Origin: Calditrichota bacterium
GTDB lineage: Bacteria > Zixibacteria > MSB-5A5 > GN15 > FEB-12
Assembly (NCBI GenBank): GCA_030641085.1
Contig: DAOWIC010000166.1
Location: 1-12,958, forward strand
Length of the DNA stretch: 12,958 nucleotides
Direction: 5' to 3'
Shown piece after piece: positions 6,601 to 12,958 of this stretch. Positions within the stretch are counted from its first letter, which is position 1. Each line of letters starts with the position of its first letter. Both the position numbers and the translations under genes were made by a program. Under the pieces are notes generated by a model. It saw only the letters and a list, made by a program, of their open reading frames with translations, did no database searches and was not told the DNA's origin.

Positions 6601-7462
6601 AGAGTACAGTGTAACCGGTCCGACGATCTTCCGCGGTTCGGCGACAATTGTCGATGGTGCCTTCGATTTCCAGTTCATCCCGCCGCTCGATATCGGTTAC
6701 GGCGGTGAAGGGGCCAAGATTTCGGTCTATGGAATGCTTGATGGTATTGACGCTGCGGGGATTGTCGAGGCGATAAATGTATCCGACTCCATCGTAGCCT
6801 TTACCGATACGGCCGGTCCGACGGTCGAAGTGTCTTTTACCGGCCGGGATGATTTCACCAGCGGCGACGTAATCAGTAGCAGCGAACAGATGGAGATCAG
6901 CCTGTCGGATCCGTCCGGCATAAACCTGGCCGGCGGGCTGGGGCATGGCATAACCATGCAGGTTGATTATCGCAGCGAGGTCGAGGAAAATCTCAGCCCG
7001 CTTTTTGAATATAATCAGGACGATTTTACGTCGGGAAAGATCGCTTATACTCTGGACGGTATCGAGCCGGGCCGGCATCATCTGAAAATCAAGGCCTGGG
7101 ATAACGCCAATAATTCGACGCGCCTTGAGTTTGATGTCGAGGTGCTGGCGTCGGATGGGCTGGCTATCGACGATTTGCTGAACTATCCCAACCCGATGCG
7201 GGAATCGACGACCTTCTCGTATATTCTTACCCGTCCGGTAGAAAAACTTTCCCTCGAGATATTTACCCTCTCGGGCAGAAAAATAAAATCTTTCCAGCGC
7301 TACTCTTTGAATCCCGGTTTTTATGACGATATACAGTGGTATGGGAGGGATTCCGACGGCGTGAGAGTCGCTTCGGAAGTCTATATTTACAAAGCTACCG
7401 CCCACCTCGCCGACGGCGGGGAAAAAGCGGAATCATTTGGAAAAGTAGTTGTTATTAATTAA
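3623..7462 (+). CDS. porU: PorU-like C25 family cysteine peptidase (T9SS sortase type)
   Basis: In known type IX secretion systems, PorU is the surface C25 protein that removes the C-terminal sorting domain of cargo and attaches the cargo to lipopolysaccharide. This 1279-residue protein has a signal peptide (1-24, cleavage after VSA), a long beta-rich N-terminal region (25-555), a C25/gingipain catalytic domain (about 556-925), Ig-like beta domains (about 930-1175) and a C-terminal T9SS-like domain (about 1181-1279) with YPNPM (1188-1192) and LSGRKIKSF. The catalytic His is His797 in YVGHGNP and the Cys is Cys832 in ASCAIGFF, 35 residues apart as in gingipains. FFGDP (920-924) is a family motif near the domain end. 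The N-terminal architecture and linkage to a PorV gene favour PorU over a secreted gingipain-like protease. It is somewhat longer than P. gingivalis PorU. The ATG lacks a ribosome site, but it gives the complete signal peptide. Confidence 0.85.
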   Translation: MERRLYKPNLFLLLFLSISLSVSAGIGDIQVVLSSADEFHFTVTVDAESLDRYIETDSSLTFYKSIQVGLPEGARASLLFARGSDLRPFEKTVSLSETARPLVQLLEPNRIRGRQIATVQIFPVVGSQVYGQVEVKLVFTGGLRTGEPVNDPVFDRIFKNALANYGQFISWPAAPRSLTKPSAAAAGPFAAGGEWFRVAVNQTSLYRVTGAQLSQVGVNLNGLASDDLHLYNGGGAPLPVFNEDPRPEFTEVAVYVNDGGDGSFDSDDYLLFYGESQNRWVYEAADSVYYINNVYFDRNIYWLTISDDSDGQRMILTDGPPGGGAVDSFGSHRRRIHLEQDNQLLRYNDGKITDYYSWYWSDEEQLSFFASTPGIVAGDTVEINLEGETFDLTGSGDDDGYMNIYVNDIIGLEKACNQHDCTYRSASFFDGSNKIELELWPSSAAPPHFDYIELAYECENMPINDRADLTIGAYSGVAEITVIDDFSSSPLILDISDPHRPLIHTGATVSSGQLSFYADMTGIAFNRFYLCPESKALAPLSIARATVTDLHNTNRQADCIVITDEVFENALDEFVSYRGSEGHAIMVVTVEEIMDNFAFGMFDPTAIRDYLKYAWENYPAPAPAGVLFVGDGSYDFLDRMNVNSANYVPPYIHAYDRTSSDDNYVYFGDYGLLDSDTSYTALDHGFDMIAARWPVKSTAEIAVITDKIKRYESPTDFGIWRNNITLVADDEFGNFDNETFHTTQTEELEQYHIPTYFNRDKIYMWEYPFVGTYKPEVNEAIINSINDGTLLINYVGHGNPDVWAHERVFTRDNDLPRLNNLDRLTLVFAASCAIGFFDHPANEGMAEDLLSLAIGGAVGVISATRLVYSSPNAEFNRQVFDILLYDDEVSICEAMYTAKLLRQYSGGVPAPEKNDRNYLFFGDPFLKLGVPRLDIEFTSAPDSLVALQPVSVGGRVVDDGGEVYGHDGTLFVNVYDSERQKTYRPTNGTTQTIEYSVTGPTIFRGSATIVDGAFDFQFIPPLDIGYGGEGAKISVYGMLDGIDAAGIVEAINVSDSIVAFTDTAGPTVEVSFTGRDDFTSGDVISSSEQMEISLSDPSGINLAGGLGHGITMQVDYRSEVEENLSPLFEYNQDDFTSGKIAYTLDGIEPGRHHLKIKAWDNANNSTRLEFDVEVLASDGLAIDDLLNYPNPMRESTTFSYILTRPVEKLSLEIFTLSGRKIKSFQRYSLNPGFYDDIQWYGRDSDGVRVASEVYIYKATAHLADGGEKAESFGKVVVIN

Positions 7463-7478
7463 TACACAGGAGAAGCTC

Positions 7479-10196
7479 ATGAAACCAACGAAACTTATCG
7501 CTTCTTTCATCGCCCTGCTCATGGTAACCGCCATCGCGTCGGACATACGAGCCGACATTTCCAACGCGGCGGTTCTCTATCTGCGAATCGCCCCCGGCGG
7601 TCGCGCGGCGGCTATGGGAGAAGCGTATGTTGCTATAGCAGACGACGCCACCGCAACCCACTGGAATCCGGCTGGTTTGGGAGCGTATCCTCTGGCCGAC
7701 GCCTGGAAGGATGTATCGGTTCCCTCCGAACTGAGACCGGTGCAGGCGATGGTTACTGTCAGGTCGGGTGGCGCTTCGAATTATCTCGCCTACGACATCT
7801 GGGCCATCACCGCCAGGGGCCTGGCTCGCTTTGACAACAAAAAGTGGCATTTCCAGGAGGAGTTCAGAACCAAGGCGAGCGACAAGGTGAAAAAGATTGT
7901 CGCCTCTTATTTCAGCTTGACCGACGAGGAGAGAATCGCCGAGATTGCCGACAAGGTGGCGATTGCCAATAACCGGCATTCGTATTCATACCTCGATAGC
8001 CTGAAAAGTGAAATTCTAACCGCGATCCCGGCCGATTATAGTTCCCTCGATGCGCTCACCTCGGATTTCGATTCGCTTCTGGCGGCGTATAACTTGTGCC
8101 TGGTCAATTGGGACAAGGTCAAGGAAGCCGGCAAGCTGTTCAAGGACGGCATGAAGGACAGCCTTCTCACAGAGAAGGAATCCGACCGCATCAACTTTGC
8201 CGTTGAAAAAGCCCGCAATCGGTTCATCCCGGAAGATCTGATCATTCCGTATTCAGTCCTGCTCTCAAGCGAGTTGACATTGATCGCGTCGACCGGGTCA
8301 CACCTGATGGTCGGTACCGATGCCGGTCTGGTTGCCTACGATGGACGTCGCTGGCAGACTTTCACCGAGGGAAACGGACTGCCCTCGAACAATGTCCTGC
8401 ACCTTTCGTCCGGCGCAAACGCGATCTATATCGGCACCGAGGCGGGCCTGGTGAAATATAGCGGCACCAATCTGCTGCAGGTCGGCGAGAAAGGAACCTC
8501 ACCGGTCGGTCGTGTGACCGGTATTGGCGCTACTGGCAAGAACGATGTCTGGGCGGTTGTCGATCGGCAGCTTTACCATTACGACGGCAAGAGCTGGTCA
8601 AACGGCAGGAGCTACACGGTCGCTCTTGACGATACGCCTGAGAAGATCGCCGATAAGTTCGCCCTTTACGGCACCGCCGCCGAAAAAGAGAAGTATCTCA
8701 CGCTTTTCAAGGAGATGAACCTCAACCCCCCTGTTACTGAAATCGTCGAACCGGTTGTCGATACATTGGCGGCGGATACCGCCGAGGCAGAGGTCGCGCC
8801 GGCCGAGGGTGAGACTGAAGTGACCGAGGAAACCGCCGAGCAGACGACCGAGGCTGTCGCCGAATCATCGGACGAGCTCGTCCTTGCCCCGGGCATGGTC
8901 ATTACTGTTCCGTACCTGGCCGAGGTAAAGGGCGACGTCAATACGATTTATATCGGCGTCAACGGTCATGTCTGGCTGGGGACCAGCTACGGTGTGGCCC
9001 ACTATAACCTCGACGGTTGGCAGTTGCCGGGCTACCGCGAGCACACCGTTGAGCCGGGCCAGACCTGGGATTCGCTGGCCGTGCATAGCGGTTCGAGAAA
9101 TCCCGTTGAGGCTGAGGCCTACCTGGCTGCTATCCGCGACATTAGCGACATGGGCGACGAACCGCTGGTCGAGGGACAGGCTGTCAAAGTCTATCGTAAT
9201 CCGACCGCCTCGCCGGTTCGAAAGATCAAGTATCGCCGCGGGCATCTCTATTTCGCCACCGCCTCAGGATTGGTGGAGTATTACGAGGATAGCTGGAGCC
9301 GAGTCGAGCTGCACAAGATGGACAAGGCCAATGTTATCAACGTCGAAACTTTTGGCGACGAACTCTGGATTGCCAGTGACGAAAGGATTGTCATCAAGGC
9401 CAACGGCAAGACGGATATTTCCATGATGGCCGTCAAATGGCTGCCGGAGCTGGCCGACGATATGTACTACGCTTTCCTGTCCTTCGTGACCAGCAAGGAA
9501 GGCCTGGGGACGTTTGGCGGTAATATCACCGGCGTTTCCTACGGTTCGATCCAGCGCACCGATGATGTCGGCAATCCTCAGGGGACGTTCGAGCCGTTTG
9601 ATATTTCGTTCACTCTTTCTTACGGTACCAGCCTGACCTCGAAGCTGAAGATCGGTGGCTCGGCCAAGATCATCTATTCGCACCTGACCGATGTCGGAGC
9701 CGGTATCGAAGTAGGTGAGGGAACCGCCACGGCCTTCGCCGGTGATATCGGATTATTGTATGAAATGAACGACCGGTTGAATTTCGGTCTTGCGATTACC
9801 AATCTCGGTCCCGATATTTCGTACGTTGATGCCGCCCAGTCGGACCCGCTGCCGCGCAACTTTGCCTTTGGTTTCGCCTACAAGCTGCTGCGGTCGGATT
9901 ATTATCACTTCCTGATTACGGCGGAAGTGAACAAGTCGCTGGTCGGCCTTGACGACGGATTCAGTGAAGAGATGAAGCAGCTCGTGTTTAACGGCGGTGG
10001 TGAGATTCTGTATGCCAATATTTTCGCGGTCCGGTTCGGTTATATCTTCGACGAAGAAGGTGATGTGAAAACCGTTACAGTTGGCGCCGGACTGTCGCCG
10101 TGGCAAAAGCTGAAATTCGATTTTGCCTATATTCCGAGCGACAGCGCCGAGGCGCTGGCAAACACGCTCCGTGTCTCGATGTCATTTCTTCTGTGA
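7479..10196 (+). CDS. porV: PorV-family outer-membrane barrel with inserted propeller and LysM-like segments
   Basis: In known systems PorV is a 14-stranded outer-membrane barrel that takes T9SS cargo from the translocon to PorU. The start at 7479 follows AGGAGA (7468-7473) with ideal spacing and gives a signal peptide (1-25, RA-D) and 905 residues. The family N-terminus is clear (LYLRIAPGGRAAAMGEAY at 33-50, then DDATATHWNPAGLGAYP). The rest of the barrel resumes at WLPELADDMYYAFLSFV (654-670), followed by EGLGTFGGNITGVSYG and strands to the end. Between lies an insert of about 580 residues. It has seven blade-like units of the type GLxxYDGxxW (about 108-124, 267-293, 307-335, 350-375, 486-515, 580-608, 620-642), a helical segment (131-250), two LysM-like segments (378-480, 521-573) and a Glu/Ala/Thr linker (420-467). 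Ordinary PorV is about 390 residues. The insert reads in frame without interruption. Confidence 0.8.
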   Translation: MKPTKLIASFIALLMVTAIASDIRADISNAAVLYLRIAPGGRAAAMGEAYVAIADDATATHWNPAGLGAYPLADAWKDVSVPSELRPVQAMVTVRSGGASNYLAYDIWAITARGLARFDNKKWHFQEEFRTKASDKVKKIVASYFSLTDEERIAEIADKVAIANNRHSYSYLDSLKSEILTAIPADYSSLDALTSDFDSLLAAYNLCLVNWDKVKEAGKLFKDGMKDSLLTEKESDRINFAVEKARNRFIPEDLIIPYSVLLSSELTLIASTGSHLMVGTDAGLVAYDGRRWQTFTEGNGLPSNNVLHLSSGANAIYIGTEAGLVKYSGTNLLQVGEKGTSPVGRVTGIGATGKNDVWAVVDRQLYHYDGKSWSNGRSYTVALDDTPEKIADKFALYGTAAEKEKYLTLFKEMNLNPPVTEIVEPVVDTLAADTAEAEVAPAEGETEVTEETAEQTTEAVAESSDELVLAPGMVITVPYLAEVKGDVNTIYIGVNGHVWLGTSYGVAHYNLDGWQLPGYREHTVEPGQTWDSLAVHSGSRNPVEAEAYLAAIRDISDMGDEPLVEGQAVKVYRNPTASPVRKIKYRRGHLYFATASGLVEYYEDSWSRVELHKMDKANVINVETFGDELWIASDERIVIKANGKTDISMMAVKWLPELADDMYYAFLSFVTSKEGLGTFGGNITGVSYGSIQRTDDVGNPQGTFEPFDISFTLSYGTSLTSKLKIGGSAKIIYSHLTDVGAGIEVGEGTATAFAGDIGLLYEMNDRLNFGLAITNLGPDISYVDAAQSDPLPRNFAFGFAYKLLRSDYYHFLITAEVNKSLVGLDDGFSEEMKQLVFNGGGEILYANIFAVRFGYIFDEEGDVKTVTVGAGLSPWQKLKFDFAYIPSDSAEALANTLRVSMSFLL

Positions 10197-10198
10197 TT

Positions 10199-10204
10199 AA
10201 GGAG
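10199..10204 (+). promoter_or_regulatory. Strong ribosome binding site fixing a TTG start
   Basis: AAGGAG begins 3 nt after the PorV stop and lies 8 nt before the TTG at 10213. No ATG is available in the peptidase frame until far inside the protein (residue 126). This site and the complete signal peptide that follows decide the TTG start. Confidence 0.8.
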
Positions 10205-10212
10205 TTGGGTTA

Positions 10213-12958
10213 TTGCGAAAACATTGGACGTTTCGATTCGCGTTTGAATTGATTGTTCTGTCGCTGGCGGTTGCGATCAGTGCGGCCGCCGCCGACAGAA
10301 TTCTGATAGGGCAGAAAGAGAGGGTTGACCCGGTCGAGGGTGAGAATCCGGTCCATCACCGCTGCCTGACTCCAACCGTTTCATCACGGCTCCTGCCTGA
10401 TCTGGAGCGTGACAAAGTCTGGAGCCTTCCCAAGAAGGCGCTCGATGGCGACTTCTTCGACACCCTCAATATCCTGGTGCTGCGGTATAATTTCCAGTAC
10501 GAAGATATCGATGACCCGAATACCACCGGTCGCGGGCGAATAAATCTATCGACCGATACGGCAGCGTTTTTCGACTCGGCCGGACACATGATCGACCCGC
10601 CGCCGCACGATTCTCTCTATTTCGACGCCCACCTGCGGGCACTGCGGACATACTGGGAGATTGTTTCCGAAGGCAAAATTACGCTGACCTGGGATATCTA
10701 TCCGCCTGCACCGGATTCCGTTTATGAATTATCCGAACCGATGAGTCACTATGGGCGCTGTGCCTTCGATGAGATCGTTGCCGGTCTGGAGCAGTATTTT
10801 ATTGACTGTATCCAACTGGCCGACACAGTCTCGCCGGAGCTGCATTTTGGCGATTACGAGTCGATCTTTCTTTTTCACGCCGGGTCCGACCGCCAGAACG
10901 ACATCGGTTTTCCGACCACCTGCAATGATCTGTTCACAGGCTTTATCAGATTCGGCGACTCGATTGAGGTTGACACCGGGGCGTATTATGTTCGCGAAGC
11001 CCTCCTGATGCCGGAAACCTCCAACCAGGACAACCGCGCCACCGCTCTCAACGCGGTTATGGCGCACGAATTCGGCCACCAGTTAGGACTGGTCGATCTG
11101 TACAGCACGGCGACCTTCATGAGCCAATTGGGTGACTTTGCCCTGATGGATAACAACGGCTTCGCAACCGGTATCGATTTCGGGTTTGATGTCGGGCGCG
11201 TGTTTGGAGCGATTCCGCTTTACCCGACCGCATGGTCACGGGCTTACCTGGGTTTTGTCGACGTGGTCGACTTCCGCCAGGGAGATGATATCCGGCTGGT
11301 GGCGGCGGAGATAGTCTCAGGGGGGATCAAGGTCGCCCGGATACCAATCACCGAAAACGAGTATTACCTGATTGAGAATCGGCTGATAGACATCGACGGT
11401 CAGCAGGCGGCGGCGCGGGCCGATTCGGCCACCGGCGTTATTCTCGGCCCGGTGGATATGAACCTCGAGTTCAACCGCGAGTACGATTTCCTTATGCCCG
11501 GTTCCGGGGTATTGATCTATCACGTCGACGAGCGAGTGGCCGGACTCGATTACGACGGTGACGGTCTGAACAATTTTGAGGACAACGACCTGCAGTGGCC
11601 GGTCGATATCAACGGTAATCTGGTTGATCGCTTCATCACGCTGGTGGAGGCGGACGGCCGGATTAATTTCGGCGGCTATTACCGTTCCGGTTACGGCAGT
11701 GAGGATGACATGTACCGCGACGACCGCAACGACTCCTTCACGCCCAACACCAATCCGCCGACAATCGACAACTCGGGCAATAACACTCATATCTATGTAA
11801 CCGATATCCGCCGCGCCCCGGATACTACGGCCGACAAAGAAGTTCTGATGGATTCGGTGATCCTGTTCGATGTCGAGACCGACCGTCTTGTCTCCGGGTT
11901 TCCGGTCAGGGGCGGCGTACCGTCTTTCGGCCTGTCACCGATCGCCGACGATCTTGACGGTGACGGTACAGATGAAATAATCTTTGCTTCCGGGCGTCTG
12001 CTGAATGTCGTCACCGCTGAGGGGGAGAATTTCCTCCGTGAGTTTACCCAGTGTAGTTCTTGTCCATTATACTATGATTCGGCGCTGGCCTCGGTTCATC
12101 CGGGCCGAGAGCATCCGGTGCCTTTGTACGTCCCAATGCCATCAGACACTACAGCCGGACCGGTGACTGGCAATCTGGCTGATGTTTCAGACCCGAACAA
12201 ATTGGTCGCGGTTGGATATGCCAGCGGTATTAACGGACGGGTGACGCTTTTCAGGTTGGCGGATATTGACAGCAACGGCGAGGCTGATCCGGCCCGGCCC
12301 TCTTATTTGCCGGTAGGGACGCCGATTGCCATGAGCTTCGGCGAAGATCTCTTTGTTCTGACGGATACCGGTTTTGTCTATCAATATCCCAACCCGGTTG
12401 CCGTTTATATCACTGAGGACCGGGAGTTTCACGGTATCTGCCGCATGGGTTCGGGCCTGATGCTGCTCTCCGGCGACGAACAGGTTACCAACCTGCACCT
12501 CATCGGTTCCGGCGGTGTCGATACCGCTTTCATCTCGCTGGGTACGTTCTATACACTCGGCCCGGCGGTCGCCGATCTTGACCTTGATGGTGTGCCGGAG
12601 GTTGTGGCGGCTACTCGTGACGGCGATATTATTGCTGTCTCGGTTGACCTGTCCGGCGGCGTCAGTAATAGTCCGTTTAGTATCCATGCCGAAATCTCGA
12701 CCGGCTTTTCATTCACGGCCAATCCGATCATCAGCGATGTCGATCTGGATGGGTATCCGGATATCGTCCTCGGCGGGACCAACGCAGTCTACGCTTTCAA
12801 CCGCGAGCTGACGCTCAAAACAGATTTCCCGGTTGAAATAAACGACCGTTTCCCCTGGGATGAAGTTATCGCCGCGCCGGTGACGGCAAATATCGACGGC
12901 CATGGTGTGCCGGAGATTGTCTTTCCGACACTGGTGGGTAACGTTTATTCCTACGGTC
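10213..12958 (+). CDS. M6-type zinc metallopeptidase with FG-GAP-like repeats (3' end cut)
   Basis: This is a secreted peptidase of the immune inhibitor A type (MEROPS M6 group). The frame runs open from a TTG start to the window end, giving 915 complete residues. The signal peptide is residues 1-27 (cleavage after SAAAA). HEFGHQLGLVDLY contains the zinc ligands His285 and His289, the catalytic Glu286, and the Asp295 that completes HExxHxxGxxD. Further M6 features are FALMD, a SRAYLGF segment, YYLIENR, and MPGSGVLIYHVDE (about 427-439). DYDGDGLNNFED (446-457) looks like a calcium loop. The C-terminal half has FG-GAP/integrin-like repeats with Asp-rich loops: ADDLDGDG (578-585), ADIDSNG (683-689), ADLDLDG (787-793), SDVDLDG (841-847), NIDGHG (893-898). 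Cys614 and Cys617 form CSSC. The gene starts 16 nt after porV. As a possible T9SS cargo it should end in a sorting domain, which lies beyond the window. Confidence 0.85.
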   Translation, partial: MRKHWTFRFAFELIVLSLAVAISAAAADRILIGQKERVDPVEGENPVHHRCLTPTVSSRLLPDLERDKVWSLPKKALDGDFFDTLNILVLRYNFQYEDIDDPNTTGRGRINLSTDTAAFFDSAGHMIDPPPHDSLYFDAHLRALRTYWEIVSEGKITLTWDIYPPAPDSVYELSEPMSHYGRCAFDEIVAGLEQYFIDCIQLADTVSPELHFGDYESIFLFHAGSDRQNDIGFPTTCNDLFTGFIRFGDSIEVDTGAYYVREALLMPETSNQDNRATALNAVMAHEFGHQLGLVDLYSTATFMSQLGDFALMDNNGFATGIDFGFDVGRVFGAIPLYPTAWSRAYLGFVDVVDFRQGDDIRLVAAEIVSGGIKVARIPITENEYYLIENRLIDIDGQQAAARADSATGVILGPVDMNLEFNREYDFLMPGSGVLIYHVDERVAGLDYDGDGLNNFEDNDLQWPVDINGNLVDRFITLVEADGRINFGGYYRSGYGSEDDMYRDDRNDSFTPNTNPPTIDNSGNNTHIYVTDIRRAPDTTADKEVLMDSVILFDVETDRLVSGFPVRGGVPSFGLSPIADDLDGDGTDEIIFASGRLLNVVTAEGENFLREFTQCSSCPLYYDSALASVHPGREHPVPLYVPMPSDTTAGPVTGNLADVSDPNKLVAVGYASGINGRVTLFRLADIDSNGEADPARPSYLPVGTPIAMSFGEDLFVLTDTGFVYQYPNPVAVYITEDREFHGICRMGSGLMLLSGDEQVTNLHLIGSGGVDTAFISLGTFYTLGPAVADLDLDGVPEVVAATRDGDIIAVSVDLSGGVSNSPFSIHAEISTGFSFTANPIISDVDLDGYPDIVLGGTNAVYAFNRELTLKTDFPVEINDRFPWDEVIAAPVTANIDGHGVPEIVFPTLVGNVYSYG

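Noticed and set aside
5087..7405. A 772-codon open frame on the minus strand, antisense to porU
   Set aside because: It lies wholly inside a gene with clear C25 motifs and has no recognisable domain or signal. It looks like a side effect of the codon bias of the + strand gene, which keeps stops out of one antisense frame.
3623..7462. A secreted gingipain-like protease rather than PorU
   Set aside because: The long N-terminal beta region before the catalytic domain, the overall layout and the PorV gene right behind it fit PorU better. A related secreted C25 protein is not fully excluded.
7449..7478. An upstream TTG start at 7449 for the PorV-like gene, overlapping the end of porU
   Set aside because: It has no ribosome site and would put ten extra residues before a normal signal peptide. 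The ATG at 7479 has AGGAGA at ideal spacing.
1..12958. tRNA or rRNA genes, CRISPR arrays, insertion sequences, transposases, integrases or attachment sites
   Set aside because: None was seen on reading both strands. Intergenic gaps are short except 846-1157 and 3155-3622, and these hold only regulatory-looking repeats.

Overview
The window looks like bacterial chromosome from a moderately GC-rich member of the FCB (Fibrobacteres-Chlorobi-Bacteroidetes) superphylum, probably outside Bacteroidetes proper. The FCB link rests on a PorU-like C25 protein with a type IX secretion (T9SS)-style C-terminal domain, directly followed by a PorV-family outer-membrane barrel protein. Against classical Bacteroidetes, the promoters look like ordinary TTGACA/TATAAT types and several genes have strong AGGAG-type ribosome binding sites. 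A candidate phylum such as Zixibacteria or a relative would fit, but this is inference. All genes seen are on the + strand.

Region 1 (1-110) holds the last 35 codons of a gene that resembles the C-terminus of the citrate lyase alpha subunit. Region 2 (about 130-921) is a monocistronic unit: a promoter, an unrecognised lipoprotein gene (201-845) and a strong intrinsic terminator. Region 3 (about 1003-3154) is a two-gene operon: a clear tryptophanase (tnaA) followed 8 nt later by a second unrecognised lipoprotein. The promoters of regions 2 and 3 resemble each other in an unusual way.

Region 4 (3155-3622) is 468 nt of non-coding DNA rich in possible control elements. It contains a perfect 14-bp palindrome, competing inverted repeats that abut or overlap a TTGACA promoter, a long leader with an orphan Shine-Dalgarno sequence, a terminator-like hairpin, and a GC hairpin just before the next start codon.

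Region 5 (3623-12958) is a tightly packed cluster of large exported proteins separated by 16-nt gaps. First is a PorU/gingipain-type C25 protein (1279 aa, His797/Cys832 dyad, T9SS-like C-terminal domain). Second is a PorV-family barrel (905 aa from its preferred start) whose barrel is split by an insert of about 580 residues, with seven propeller-blade-like repeats, two divergent LysM-like segments and an acidic linker. Third is a TTG-initiated M6-type zinc metallopeptidase with FG-GAP-like repeats, cut by the window end. In known T9SS, PorV carries cargo through the outer membrane and PorU processes the cargo C-terminal domain. Here the peptidase is a natural candidate cargo. The chimeric PorV is the most novel item in the window.
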